DNA from: Acanthococcus lagerstroemiae
Taxonomy: Eukaryota > Arthropoda > Insecta > Hemiptera > Eriococcidae
Assembly (NCBI GenBank): GCA_031841125.1
Contig: CM063110.1
Coordinates: forward strand, 14,875,626-14,939,625
Direction of reading: 5' to 3'
DNA length: 64,000 nt
Under the pieces are notes generated by a model. The model ran no database searches. It was not told the DNA's origin and was given only the letters and a program-made list of their open reading frames with translations. This document shows positions 46,386-58,116 of this stretch, piece by piece (the stretch's first letter is position 1; each line of letters starts with the position of its first letter). The translations under genes and the position numbers were made by a program.

Positions 46386-47013
46386 AGTTTTGTAATTTTC
46401 ATTTAAAAAAAAAATGAGAATAGAGATATGTGGTGCGTTGCTAGTTTTGTATAAAATTTCGTCGACAAAGTGGGATCGTTTCAGAAAACTATTAAAAAAT
46501 GAAAGAGTTTAATTTCCAGTAATAACTAAACTGAATTGGGTGGGGGAAAACTGAATGTAGGTGGGTTCACGTTTTCGTCTGAAATGGGCGAAAGAAGGCA
46601 GACAGAGAAAAATGGATGACGCTATTTGAAAGAAAAGGGGGGTTTATTCTACCGAAATAGTCACGAATCCCGATTTGGACAGTTTTGACCTTGATTGACA
46701 AAAATCGCCGTAACAAAAGTTAAGATTGACGAAGTGGAACTTTATTACCTACGTAGCCACAAATAAAATGTAGGTGTTATTACTCGATACGATACCTGCT
46801 TTAACTTCTTTTGCGTTTTCAAATTAAAATTTGGGATTTTTTGCCTCACTCTAAGCCAGATACAGTCATGACGAACAAGTTTTGAAGAATTTGAGTGAGT
46901 CTTGAGTTAAGTAGTTGCGTAAAGAGTTCACTACAAGTCTACAAGAGGCTGAAAGAATGACAATAGGAGAGTCTTAGCTAGTGTTAAGCGTTACTTTAAT
47001 TTCATCTACAAGG
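46386..47013. other. No gene recognised
   Basis: The stretch is AT-rich with no coding frame. Scattered GAGTCTT words belong to the degenerate array type noted at 43.5 kb. Confidence 0.3.
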
Positions 47014-47021
47014 GAACAATT

Positions 47022-47220
47022 CAGGGCCGGAAAGTATTGTGTGTTGAGCGGTCAAGTGCACCACAAGGGAAAAATTTTGCACCACATGTGACAATTCTGA
47101 GAACCACCCCAAAATCAAAAAATTTGAGCACTATACGTTTTACACTATGTAAATTTCAAAATACAATAAGATTGTGACAACGCTTGCACCACACGGCAAA
47201 ATAAAAAGTTTCCGGCACTG
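47022..47220. mobile_element. 199-bp hAT-like short element with exact 8-bp duplication
   Basis: The ends are CAGGGCCGGAAAGT and, on the other strand, CAGTGCCGGAAACTT. GAACAATT flanks both sides exactly (47014-47021 and 47221-47228). The interior repeats GCACCACA-type words. The element is non-coding and must have been moved by a hAT transposase in trans. Confidence 0.88.
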
Positions 47221-47228
47221 GAACAATT

Positions 47229-48274
47229 TAATGGTATTGTAATGAAAATAAAAATGTCGCCTAATCGAGAATGCATTAAGTTGAAGAAATTTGACGTAAC
47301 TAATTTTGGAAGACATTTTTATTTTCAACAGCGAACGGTACAAATCATTCAAAACTTTTTATTCACTCACTCAATTATGATCTTGAAGATGGAAAAAAAA
47401 AACTGATCCAAGTATTCCGGCAGGGGGGGGGGGGGTAAACGGATATTTAGTGCTCGTAATGTATTGCCTCTTCTAGGATCGTTTCTGGATCGACTGTTAG
47501 TCACATGCCACCTCTATGTTTTAGTGTAAATAAACAAAAATCTTAATCATTTTGACGTTTGTCAATGTTTCTAAGTGCTAAGTCTGGACAATCAACGAAA
47601 ACCATGTCTGCCTACGACCTCGGGCAGTAGCAAACGAATTTCCTATTGTGTAATTCTAAATCAGCGAATTAGAAGTTATTTGTTTTCGTATACGTGGGTT
47701 AGACGAATCATTGTAAACCGTTCAATCACTTCTTCCAGATAAGTCACCGTTCATTCATCAAAACGTTCTACTGGTTTTCCTTCCGGTTCCCTAGACCACG
47801 TCTGAATCGGGTCTCGGACTCTCGGTACCAAAACTGTTTGTCCGGTTCTTCCGGGTGCGCGGACGGTATCGAATAAATTATTGGCAGAGAATGTCGATGT
47901 TGAGTTGCTCGGCGTCCGATATCGAGAGTGAATCCGTTTTATCAAAATCGATCAGAACTCTTACACATGCATAATATACTATTATCAGTGGCGCCCGAAA
48001 CATTTTGGAGAGGGGGTGAGCTTAGATCTCGTAATTCCAGAGACCCATTATACCTATACCCATCCACCCTCTAGTAGTACATTAGCCCTCTCTCCTCATT
48101 AAAACGTCAATAATGTGGTTGTCACGTTGTTTATTTCTTTGTTCTGACTTTTGACTGCAGACTCGATTGAGGTCGATCGTCTTGTAGTATGATGAGTATG
48201 TGGCTAATGATGAACAAGTTGAATTTCTAAGAGCCTTTTAGCTTACACCATATCCGATAATGGGAGGGGGAGGG
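47229..48274. other. Gene-poor stretch with one coding-like frame
   Basis: The 64-codon minus frame at 47751-47945 has a balanced composition (rich in R, T, S, P), unlike its low-complexity neighbours, and a higher GC content, but I cannot assign it. A 13-base G run lies at 47425-47437. A CAGTGGCGCCCGAAAC word at 47986 looks like a lone hAT-like end. Confidence 0.3.
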
Positions 48275-48510
48275 GTCTGGTTGGTCGAGTGGATAGTGCG
48301 CTGGTCTCGGAATCCGGAGGTCTCGGGTTCGAGCCCACGTAGCGACTCGCAGTATTTCGACCTAGGCTGGTTTTTTCGGCAAGAAGAAAAGAGGGCTAAG
48401 ACAGCTCTAATAGCCTCCCCGACGTCTCTGAGGTAATGCTCGAAAGGGCGGATTCCAGGGCGCGGGTTGAGAGCAAAACTTAGAAAAAGAGGTTGTAACT
48501 TTTGGTCAAT
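48275..48510 (+). mobile_element. tRNA-derived SINE, second family or copy
   Basis: The A box TGGTCGAGTGG is at 48282-48292 and the B box GGTTCGAGCCC at 48326-48336, with tRNA-like spacing. A GC-rich body follows (GACCTAGGCTGG, GCCTCCCCGACGTCTCTGAG). The right end is not sharp and I saw no target duplication. The body differs from the SINE at 38.2-38.7 kb. Confidence 0.75.
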
Positions 48511-50586
48511 GATGCTTCACCAGACTACTGTATTGCTGGATTTTGAAGAATTTATGAAACTTTTGTGCTAGAACAGTTTTTTAGTTGTACTAGTTGAAAA
48601 TGTCAACTTTCCAAATTTACTTTTTGGAATTTCTGTAGTTCAGTGGTTATTAAAGTTTTCTAAGAATTTTAGCTCATAAGTAGGAAGAGAGGGTAATAAA
48701 TTTCGTACAGATCCTACAATTTTTCTCTTTATCCTTTTTTGAAGAACATCCTGCTCATTTTCCAGATTTCTTAATTCAATCTGCTCATTAACTTCGCAAC
48801 ATCAGTTAACCATTGATGTTTCATGTGCGATTTTTCAAAAGGATTTTGCATCTTTCTACCAAAAAATTATTTTAGATTATTCTATAATGATGGTGGATTT
48901 CCCCCCCCCCCTCTCGAGGGCTTAAAATCTGAATATTCTTTTTTTAATTCTAATTTTTTTCCTGTTGAAATTCAGAGGAGATCTATTCTTTGGGGTCACA
49001 ATATTCCATCATTTTTCAAAACAATGCAAAAATGTAACAAGAAAGTAAATTTATGAGTAAGAAAATGCCCTCTGCACGAAATCGAAGGGTAAATAGAGTG
49101 GTCTCGTGGCCTTCCTATTCCAACTCTTGTACGTAATCCCCCATTAACTGTTTTGTTCATTATTACTAACAAACCTGGATGGCGTGAAATAGTTTTTCAT
49201 CATACTGATTATAAAATAAGCGTGTTGAACGATGTGGAAAAACAAGGTTTTTTCCTCAATATCCTTGGGTAACTTTATCCTTTCTTTTTGGTTTCCGGGG
49301 TGAGTGTAACCCCACCGACCTGGAGAGATGTTTCATAGTATTACAGCCTAACTAAAATGTCAACGTTTTTAGAAAGTAAAAGCTCGTGTTTGCAGATTCG
49401 AATCCATTATTAAGATTTAATTTTTAATTTCTACCCTGTTTTTAATAACCCTCATAAATTGGTATTTTGAATCTGTCGGGATTAGGTTGACAACAGTTTT
49501 TGAACTTTTGAATTGTAATGAGTACCGGACGGATTGTTTTTCTACTTGGTGGAATGGTAAAACCCTGAAAATGTCAGCTTGTTCGGATAATATCAACAGG
49601 TGGTGCCTCGACTATAGAAAAACACATTAGGTTTTGATATTTTTTAAAAGAAAATTCTTTTTCCCAGCTCTCAAGGGTATTAGGAACGTATATATAAACT
49701 TATAGGTTGTATAATACCAATTAAATTACAATTTAGATTAATTCCGTGATACAAGTCGGTAATTTCACGATTCGCGGGAATGATTCTAACAAATGAGTTG
49801 AGGGTGATGGAAGTAAAATTCGTGGCATTTGATATACAGATCTTCGAGGTTACTGAATTCGATTTTGAAGATGAGTCCAGCGTCCGATTTATTTGGATTC
49901 CACCAAAAGGAGTTTAGATCCCTGCACAGGGGGTTGTGGCTAAATATTAGAGACCGGATTTCTCGGCATTTGTTAACTTTTTTCCTGAAAGGGCAGAAGG
50001 GAGATTTTCAAATGTGAGCACGAATCATGGTAAAGGAGATCCGGGAAAAAAATTTTATTTTGCCGAAAATGAAAAAAATACTGGGAAAGTGCCGAAAGCG
50101 TGAGAAATGCAAAACGTGCCTACTTGTTTCCTCTGAAGGAAATAATTCAAATGCTCACACAAGTTTCTGTACATACGTATTTCAACTTCAAGTACTATTT
50201 CAGTATAAATGAATCATCAATTCGAAATACGTATGTATATAGTACGGAGAAATTTGTAAAATTCTCTAGAACCAAAAAAATTGAGTTGACCGATTATTTT
50301 CGTTCAATTTTTCACGTTAATTTCAAATTTGGTGACCAAATTTGGCGACGACGGCAGGTTGCCGAGAAGCCGAGATAGGCTCGGAATTTGCCTCGGTAAA
50401 TTAAGAAACTGCGTTTGCCTGTGCACAGAATTTTTGTTTCGTGCTTCGGTGTCAAAAGTCAAAACTATTCAAAATTTGATTGTCGGTGTCCGACCGGTTT
50501 TGCGGTGTGAATGCATCGATATAAAACAGGTGTCTTCGTACTCATCGACTGATATTCAGGGGACACCACATATTTATCGATACCGG
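48511..50586. other. No gene recognised
   Basis: I see AT-rich DNA with short frames only (up to 101 codons at 50329-50634, no motif). A C run at 48901-48911 sits in a poorly resolved short-element-like patch. Confidence 0.3.
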
Positions 50587-50594
50587 GCCGATAA

Positions 50595-52416
50595 TAGGGC
50601 TATCAAAAATCGAAAATTTTTCTTATCGATTTAAATCGATTTGTTCTTCCTTAGTGATTTAGGTCGATTTAAATCGATAATTCAATAATTTTTCGAGCTA
50701 TACGTTCTACAGAGTCCTCATTTCTCTTAATTGAAGCCTGTAGCTTGCATTCCTGCACAGGCCCTTACTTAGCCAGAGGGGTGCTAGGGGTAAGGGGTGC
50801 TGAGTACCCCCCCCCCCCGGCAAAATTTCGTGAATAAAAATTATGAATTCCTTATATTTTCTCGCTAGTTTTGTTCAAAACTTTTCTTTTCACAACATTG
50901 GAATGTATATAAACTTTGTAACACTGATTTTGCTTTGAAAGATAGACGAATCGTGTGCTTGTCGTTCTTTATATGCGACGTGTCTCAAAAAAAAAATGGC
51001 CCGACTAACCATCTAGCAGTTTCAGACACACAGGCCTTTTTCTTGTGTCACATTACAATTCACAAACACAGTGGTAGGCTCACGATCCAGTTCACATTGA
51101 ATATCGATGGTTATATGCCTGAATGACTGTTTGAGAACTAATAACTTGATAAGTCCACAGAAATAGTTTTTTTTTTTACTTCCAAAAGTTCGAAAATTTG
51201 ATCGTTCCAAGGGTTAATTTTTTTCACGCGATCTATTCAATTTTTTTTTAGTGGATTGTTGTTAAGTTAAATCATTAGTTTTGATTATGAATTTTGGGAC
51301 CAAATTCAATCAGTGGCGTAGCCAGGATTTCGAGGGAGGGGGCAAAGTAAGATTTTCAAGGGAAACAAAGTCGAAAATTGAAGTTTTTTTTTTTCAATCG
51401 CCGATATTAGAGAACTATTGTTTGAAAATGTAGGTAAAATTACTACTCGAGCAAGAATCTTCCGAAAAAACGTGTTTTAAATCGAAAAATTGCTCATTTC
51501 TGCATATTTTACATTTAATTTCAGGTGCCTTGGGGAGCATTCACCCCCTTCCCTCCCGCCTTAGGCTACTTCACTGACTTGTAGAAATCTTCACGTTATA
51601 CATATACTATGTGCGTATCCTCAAACCCTCCTGGTAAACAGTCAGCACCCCCTGCCACAGATGGCTGGCTACCGGCCTGCTCCTGCAGTCTGGTAATCCG
51701 GTGTTGTGAACAGGAGCCAAATATACACGAAAATGTAGAATCAGAGTTGAAATGCTGATCATGTTCTTCTTACAAACTAGTTCTGGATGATGGGAGGTGG
51801 GAAGATGGAACATTGCATTCGCACCTTGCATTATTTTCAAGAGAGAAGTAAAATTCTATAGCTAAGCGTGGCTCTTAAAAAGGTATCACTTGGACTTCGG
51901 ACTTTTAGAACTCGTACTCGAAGTTGAAAGATTGGCGTCGCGGGAATTTCTGACTCTCTTTCTCTCGTTACAGTTATTATTATTGGCACAACTAATCTTA
52001 TGAGAAATTAATCAACTTCGACATTCAGATTCAGTTTTTGTTTTTCGGTAATCTGAAGAACACACTCCAGCCAGACAACACAAGACTGAAGACTAAACAG
52101 ATAACTGATGACAGAACTTCATAACTTCACGCGGTCAGTCGGTCAGCCATTTTTTTTTTTTTTTTAGTCTTCTCACTTCTCTCTTTGAAAAGCAAGGAAA
52201 CAGAACAGGACTATTGGATACTTGACACAATCAGTGGAATAGGCTTTTTAATACGGGAAGCGTAAGACCATTCTTCCAGATTCTTTATTTCATTTTTCAA
52301 TGCTATGCGTGGAGGAAAATCGATGAAATCCGTAACTCGAGGATCTTTATCGATAATCGATAAGAGGCAAGCTTGTCGATTTAAATCGATTTTGGATCGA
52401 ATTTTTGACAGCCCTA
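50595..52416. mobile_element. ~1.8-kb hAT-like element with long imperfect terminal inverted repeats
   Basis: The left end reads TAGGGCTATCAAAAATCGA and the right end, on the other strand, TAGGGCTGTCAAAAATTCGA. Both continue to an ATCGATTTAAATCGA palindrome about 30 bases in. The flanks are GCCGATAA (50587-50594) and GCCGAGTA (52417-52424), 6 of 8 matching. No transposase frame is present. A second short element (51311-51576) sits inside. The alternative is two separate relatives facing each other by chance. Confidence 0.55.
51311..51576. mobile_element. 266-bp hAT-like short element nested in the 1.8-kb element
   Basis: The ends are CAGTGGCGTAGCC and, on the other strand, CAGTGAAGTAGCC. A G-rich run follows the left end and a C-rich run precedes the right end. 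The flanking eight bases do not match, so the duplication has decayed or an end is slightly misplaced. Confidence 0.6.
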
Positions 52417-52424
52417 GCCGAGTA

Positions 52425-52856
52425 CGTACTACGCATCTCAAAAATCAGATTGCAGATACAGGATATCGGCCCGATAAGGCTCTTACATAAGGTGTTGAGG
52501 ATGAGTCATGATTCGTCATATAGGCTATATAGTACATACGGCCATCTAAAGCATACATATGGACAAGTTGAGACTCGTCGCATTGGGTTAGTCATGATCC
52601 AGTGAATCTCAGTATGTCATGGTACAATAAGCCTCATCGTGTGCAATTTTCCAACACACCGGGACAGGGATTACGATTAACCGAAAATTGAAAATATCAA
52701 TGTTTTAATCGAACGGTTTTTGTAATTAATCGGAAAATGCCTACTGAGAAGCGAATACAGACGTTAGAGATATAACTGAAAGTTGGACTTCCAATGGCAC
52801 GAAAATATTTCATTCTTCAACTTTCGACTGACAATACCATACATACGAATCGTGTA
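52425..52856. other. No gene recognised
   Basis: AT-rich spacer between two repeats; I see nothing in it. Confidence 0.3.
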
Positions 52857-54034
52857 TGCAGAGACGAAACTTCGTTCAGTTTTGGGGGGGGGGGAGGAAA
52901 ATTTGCCTGCAAATTTTTTTTGAAAACTGAAAATTCGCCGACAAAATTTTTAAAAAATTTGAAAATTTGCTGATTTTTTTAAATCAAAAATTTTTAATGG
53001 AAGAAATAAACAAACAAACGTATTTAAAAAATGAAAAATTCAAATTAACAGTTTCAAAATTTGCTGAGTGCCAAATTATTGGAGGTGTTTCATCCCCCAT
53101 AGTTTCGACCCTGCAAGTACAGATTGAAACCTTATCCCCCAAGCACTCACATTTGCACACATGAGCTTCCCTAGTCTGGGAGGGTAAGATGGAAGGATGT
53201 TAGGAATACTTGAGAGGAACACAAATCTTCCTTTACACATTAAGGTGGTCGTTAGTTATTCTTGACGATATTTTTTTCTGAATTTCTTCTGATTTCTTGT
53301 CCTAAATTGGTTCCAATAAAGTCAAAAAAATACAAAGTTTCAGGTCGATCGGATTCCTACCACAAGCTATTTTTTGTTCTTATGGGACAAATACATGGAG
53401 TTTTGACTTTTGTTCCAGACTAAATTTCCCTCCTACAATTCACCAAGACCAAAGCCCGTAAACATTTACTATCGAACTCAGCTTGTGACATTGGAAAATA
53501 AGTCTTTTGCTTTCAACTTTTAGATTTCAATAAAATGTTCAACTTTCTCAAATTTTAGGCTCTAGGTCAAACAGAGAATCTAGTAAAAACAGAACAGTCA
53601 TTGAAATTCGAAATTCAACGTTTGCTATTGACTTTCAGATTTTCGAAACGTCTTCCGCATTTCAGCTTTGTTTCAACCTTTCAGATAACGTTCGATACTC
53701 AGCTTGAACCCGACTAGTCTATGACAGGAGTCCGCAGGGTACTCCATTTTCAGAAACGAAATTTGACTTTCAGTTTGAGGAAGTGGAGAAGAAAAATTTG
53801 CCGACAAATAATATTTTTCAAAAACTAAAAATTCGCTGACAAAATTTTAAAAAAATTAAAAATTTGCCGATTTTTCAATCGAAATATTTTTTAACTGAAA
53901 AAAAAATAAACAAACAAACGTTCATAAAAAATGAACAATTCAAATGAACAGTTTCAAATTTTGCCGACCACCAAAGTATGGGGCGGCGTTATTTCAACAC
54001 CTCACAGCTCACACCCCCTATAGTTTCGCCCCTG
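52857..54034. repeat. Composite dispersed repeat, copies D and E
   Basis: Module 52857-53114 starts GCAGAGACGAAACTTCG and ends AGTTTCGACCCTGC. The body follows to about 53745, and a second module runs 53745-54034, ending AGTTTCGCCCCTGC. Order and orientation are as in 9919-11067. Conserved words in the body include CTTGAGAGGAACACA and CTTTCAACTTTTAGATTT. Confidence 0.65.
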
Positions 54035-54059
54035 CGTATATGTATAGAGATTACGTCGT

Positions 54060-54715
54060 AATCTATTTGGCTTTTATATACATATGTACTTCATTGGGTA
54101 TAGGTGCTAGCCACGTCCATAATTTTCCCTTTCTTTTTTTGAAGTTTGTGTTTTATATTTTTTTAAAATTATTTTCTGGAAATCAGCTCACCTATCTTTC
54201 TCCCCGTTCGTTCCTCTTTCCGAAATTGTATGGTCCCGCGTTTCTTTCTTCCCCCTTTTTTCTTTCTCCCACCTGACCGGTAAAATCCCCCATTACCATC
54301 ATTATATCTTTTTTGTTGTTACTTCTTTCTTGAACAGTTGGGGTCAATTATTCTTCAAATTTATCAAATTCTTCTTTATTGTGTTGGTGCATATATTATG
54401 TATGTACTTGAATTTAGATATTTATCCTCTTTCAGTTCCACTTTTGAAGTTGCTTTCTGTCCGAATATCCCTTGAATTCTACCACTGACTCACTGAGTGT
54501 TCCCATTTTTCGTCTACTCAAAAACCTACCCTCATCCGCTATCATTACCATTAAAACAGTTACCAATAAGACAGAGTATATGTTCTCATCCTTAGATCTG
54601 ATGATATTTTATCCTGCTCTCCTTATTTCTGACAATCCTAAAATCTCAATTTTGGTTTTGACAATGGCGTTTTTGAGTTCTATTAGATATATGTACGTAT
54701 TTTTAGGTTAGGAGG
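54060..54715 (-). pseudogene. RTE-type LINE endonuclease fragment
   Basis: On the minus strand, in broken frames, I read ELKNAIVKTKIEILGLSEIR, then HQHNKEEFDKFEE, then MVMGDFTGQVGERKKGEE with GPYNFGKRNERGER, and lastly KKRKGKLWTWLAPIPNE. These are in-order blocks of the apurinic-endonuclease-like domain of RTE/CR1-type LINEs ('ILGLSEVRW', 'V-x-GDFNAxVG', 'G-x-x-N-x-RG', 'R-x-x-T-W'). Several stops and shifts interrupt them. The catalytic GDFN appears as GDFT, and the N-to-T change removes a conserved active-site residue. The plus-strand frames at 53944-54276 and 54472-54711 are shadows. Confidence 0.75.
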
Positions 54716-55370
54716 TTTGGTCATATTCGCCCTTGCTGACCGCTTATCCGGGCGAGATAGAAAAACATTATCAAAAAATTAATACTAATTTCGACAAATT
54801 TATTACGGTATTTTGAGCTCATCATAGTAATCGGTGAATTATTTCACAATAAAGTAATTTTCTATTACATTTCTCAGTTTCATCATTTCATCTGTTCAAT
54901 ATCTCAAATTTAACATTTTGAGGATTGGAATTTTGTGAGATGTTTTGAGGGAGACGTCCTGGGTTTTTCCTCTTTAGTCCGTGGGTCTAGCCCACCCTAA
55001 AAATTGGCGGCCTTCGCTTGGCCCAGCCAAGAATTTTTTCTGGTTACGCTACTGGTTGCCAACGTAATTGTCAAAGATTTTACAACACTACACAACAATT
55101 TGAGATTTAAAAAAAAAACAATGACATGAGAATATATGATTCTATATTATGTACTTTCAACGAGGAATTTAATGCCGATATAATTTTTGATAATAGTTCA
55201 TTTTTTCTCCTATCTTTTATTTAAACGCACATTTTAGTATAATCAAGATGATACTACTGATCGAACAACTACACGCATTCACTATAGTTATCTGTATCAG
55301 TGTAGCTATTCCTAGGCGACAAAAAGGAATAAAAAGTAAAAATTTTAATAAAATTTTAATTTTGAATATA
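54716..55370. other. No gene recognised; one lone hAT-like end
   Basis: GGTTACGCTACTGG at about 55022 is an outward CAGTAGCGTAACC end. I did not find its partner. Confidence 0.35.
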
Positions 55371-55779
55371 CAGGGTGTCTACTGATGCTGAAAAGTCCTT
55401 TTGAATTTTGAAATTAGGTCCTAAAAGTCCTGAAAAGTGCTGAAATTAAAAGAAAAATTGAGAAGTCCTTCATTTTTGTTAGTACATATTTTTCAAACCA
55501 TCCCTCAAAAATTCGCTCTAAAAGATTAGAATTTTCAATAACACTAGGTAGTTAATAATAATTATTATCCAATTCAGTGAATGAGAATGTTTATTATTCA
55601 CAAGGAGGGGGGAAGTGGAGAAGTAAAAAAGACGGGGAGGTGAAGGGAATAAAACAATTGGAAACAAACAAAGAGATTTGCACACTCGGGAAAAATATGG
55701 AAAATATGACAGCTACAGTCCTGCAAAGGGTCCTGAAAAAGTACTTCATTTTTACTTTCCAATTTCTGTAGACACCCTG
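55371..55779. mobile_element. 409-bp inverted-repeat element
   Basis: Both ends read CAGGGTGTCTAC inward (12 bp perfect). The flanks ATATA and ATATG match at 4 of 5. The interior repeats GAAAAGTCCT words. Short frames inside (55577-55771) are by-products. The superfamily is not certain. Confidence 0.65.
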
Positions 55780-55986
55780 ATATGGAAAACCAGAGGATCT
55801 CGAGAAAAATGGTTAACGTCATCGTATGCAGCATTCAAAATACAGCTAAAATCACATTATCTCATCCCATAGTTTTTTATGCTGTTGTATAGTGTAATAT
55901 TCTGTAACTAGTTTTATCCAACACGGAAAGAAGATGCTCGAAAACAATATTCTCTCATCAAAATGCTATGATGGGACAGCCATGAC

Positions 55987-56335
55987 CAGGGACGTACAAA
56001 TAGAGGGATAGGGGGGCATGATCCCCTCCCCCTCCTGTAGATATTTTTTACTCAGCAGTTGGGGAAATTTACCATTTACCATTTCAGTCAGGCGGAGAAG
56101 CGGAGTTGGAAAAATTCAACAAGTCAAAAAAAGTTTTTTTTTTTTTTGCTTTGATACTTGGGAATTGAGTTGAGAAGTTAGGAAAATCCAATAAGTCGAG
56201 TCAGTTGGAAAAATCCAACAAGTCAAAAAGTGATTTTTTTTTTGCTTTGATGCTTGGGAATTTTGAGTCGAGTCAGTTAGGACTTTCACAATTTTTGCCC
56301 CCCCCCCCCAGGAAAAACTTTTCGGTACCTCCATG
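55987..56335. mobile_element. 349-bp hAT-like element with exact 8-bp duplication
   Basis: GCCATGAC abuts both ends exactly (55979-55986 and 56336-56343). The ends are CAGGGACGTACAAATAG and, on the other strand, CATGGAGGTACCGAAAAG. Inside are two direct repeats of about 95 bp (each with AACAAGTCAAAAA, a T run and GCTTTGATRCTTGGGAATT) and a C run near the right end. The element is non-coding. Confidence 0.85.
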
Positions 56336-56343
56336 GCCATGAC

Positions 56344-57000
56344 GAGGACAAGTAAGGGTACTTAAGGTTAACTTTATCCTTATAGAAAGAAATCTACATT
56401 ATTTCTGTTGTGTTGAGGAAATAGAGAGCAACATTCTCTGGATGTCACAAAACGTTCTTATTTCGCAAGATGTTTGGCTGGGACCAAAATATTAACATTC
56501 TTGTAGAATTACCCTTATTTTCATTTACAGGAGCTGTGGCAACCCTACTTGTGGGAGCACCCACCCGTTCGAAGGTGGTGTGGACCTTGATCCCTGTTCG
56601 GACGCTATTGCCATTATGTAAAGGGGGGAAATGGAAGAGAAAATGTGACGCGGTGCAAGTTACTCGGCCTAAGTTCGGTTAATACGGTCTTTTAAAAGCG
56701 GTCATCCTCGAAGAACGTAACTGGTTGCCTCGTAAACGCAACTTTTTCACCAACACACAGCGCTGTGTACCTATGACGTCGCCGGTGAGCCGGTTTCGCC
56801 CTGGTGCATTCTCTTCGGCCTGTTAAAGGCACCGATACTGGATCTTAGTGCTGAGGACAGTTGCGCGAAAGAATTCGAACCGTTCGGTGTTGTTGAACGT
56901 TTGTAAAACCTACACCTCCTGAATACGAATTTCGGTTTCGATATTTCGCTGATTTTTTTCGTATTTATTTAAATTATTTTTCAATTCTTTCGAGTTCGTT
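56344..57000. other. No gene recognised; moderately CpG-rich
   Basis: From 56.55 to 56.95 kb the sequence is richer in CpG and includes CTATGACGTCGCC, which has a CRE-like TGACGTC. A promoter or exon is possible but nothing fixes it. Confidence 0.25.
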
Positions 57001-57408
57001 TTATTTATTTATTATTTTTTTTCTCGTATATTTCACACGTATATTGTTCGCGGTACCGATCGTGTTGTATGATGCAAAGTTCTTGTTGAAGTGTACAAGT
57101 TTCGCGATCAGTTCTGTCGAAAAATTGTGTGAATTGAATATACCATGCTGACATAATCGCTCCAGCTCAATGCCATGCATTTTAATCGTAAGTTGAATAC
57201 CCTTTTTTTCCTCGCGTATTAGCAAATGTCTCATCAGTGACCCGGATGATGACTCTGGGGTCGCCGGAGATGCCCGTTTGGTATCAAGGGCGCCATGCTG
57301 CAGGGCAGGAATGGTATTTACAAAATCGGGAATAATGGTACGACTTGGCGAGTATTTTTGTCGTATTCCAGCAGCTGGTATGGATGACCTTTCTATTTCT
57401 GAGTTCAT
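57001..57408 (-). CDS. Hypothetical 135-residue frame
   Basis: The frame has a balanced, protein-like composition without low-complexity runs: a serine/proline-rich part at about residues 40-56, then a charged helix-like stretch, then mixed sequence. The stop at 57001-57003 lies inside AATAAATAAATAAA on the minus strand, which could serve as a polyadenylation signal overlapping the end. I do not recognise a domain. It may be a terminal exon, a transposon-derived frame or chance. Confidence 0.25.
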   Translation of the reverse strand: MNSEIERSSIPAAGIRQKYSPSRTIIPDFVNTIPALQHGALDTKRASPATPESSSGSLMRHLLIREEKKGIQLTIKMHGIELERLCQHGIFNSHNFSTELIAKLVHFNKNFASYNTIGTANNIRVKYTRKKIINK

Positions 57409-58116
57409 GCCGAGCGTTGATCTTTAAGGGGATTGCATTGCCAACTAAATTCAACTGGTGTGATGTAAGACTTTATCCAGTACTTAGGAAGATCATTATC
57501 GATTGGAAAATTGAATTACAGCCTCTTTAAATTTACGAGGTGGGATGGTCGAGGATAAAATGACGAGGTAAATATTCGAGAAAAAGTCGTATGGTGTGAA
57601 TTTAACGGCCGTAAACGACAGTTATGTTCAGTCTAAAAGTTATTGCCGTAAGAGGTGTAATTGTTTACTCGTCTTTTTAGGCGAGTAAATTACCCGTTGC
57701 CAAAAATAGTCGTTATATTGATTTTTTAGCGCCTAATAATACAGAGATGTAGGAAAATATGGAAAAGTTTGCTTCAAGGCTTCTTTTTGAGTGCTTCAAA
57801 CGTAACGGTCGTTTTAAAAAATAAAAGATTACTGTCAAGTGTCAAGCAAGTATAAACACTTTTTGGGGAAGGTTCTGTTGCTACCCGGTTGGCGATAAAT
57901 TGGTCCGAGTCTGAGTACACAAAAAGGTTACAAATGTGACATATGGCTAAAAAGTGTATTTACGGCTCAGGATGCAGTGTTACCTCATAAATGTGAGGAG
58001 CCGGCACAATCCTACAAGTCTCATCTGAGGCAAGTTAGTCTCTAAAAACCGTCGCCTAGGCATTCCCTCATTCGGGTGAATAAGACTATGTCGATTCATT
58101 CTCCTTCGACTTCTGA
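57409..58116. other. No gene recognised
   Basis: I see only short frames. There is a repeated GAGTAAA context at 57666-57692. Confidence 0.3.

Noticed and set aside
45794..46402. 202-codon minus-strand frame
   Set aside because: It is the antisense shadow of the PIF1-like helicase fragment.
48275..48347. Functional tRNA gene
   Set aside because: The boxes are intact but the sequence runs into a SINE-like body and I could not form a convincing acceptor stem.
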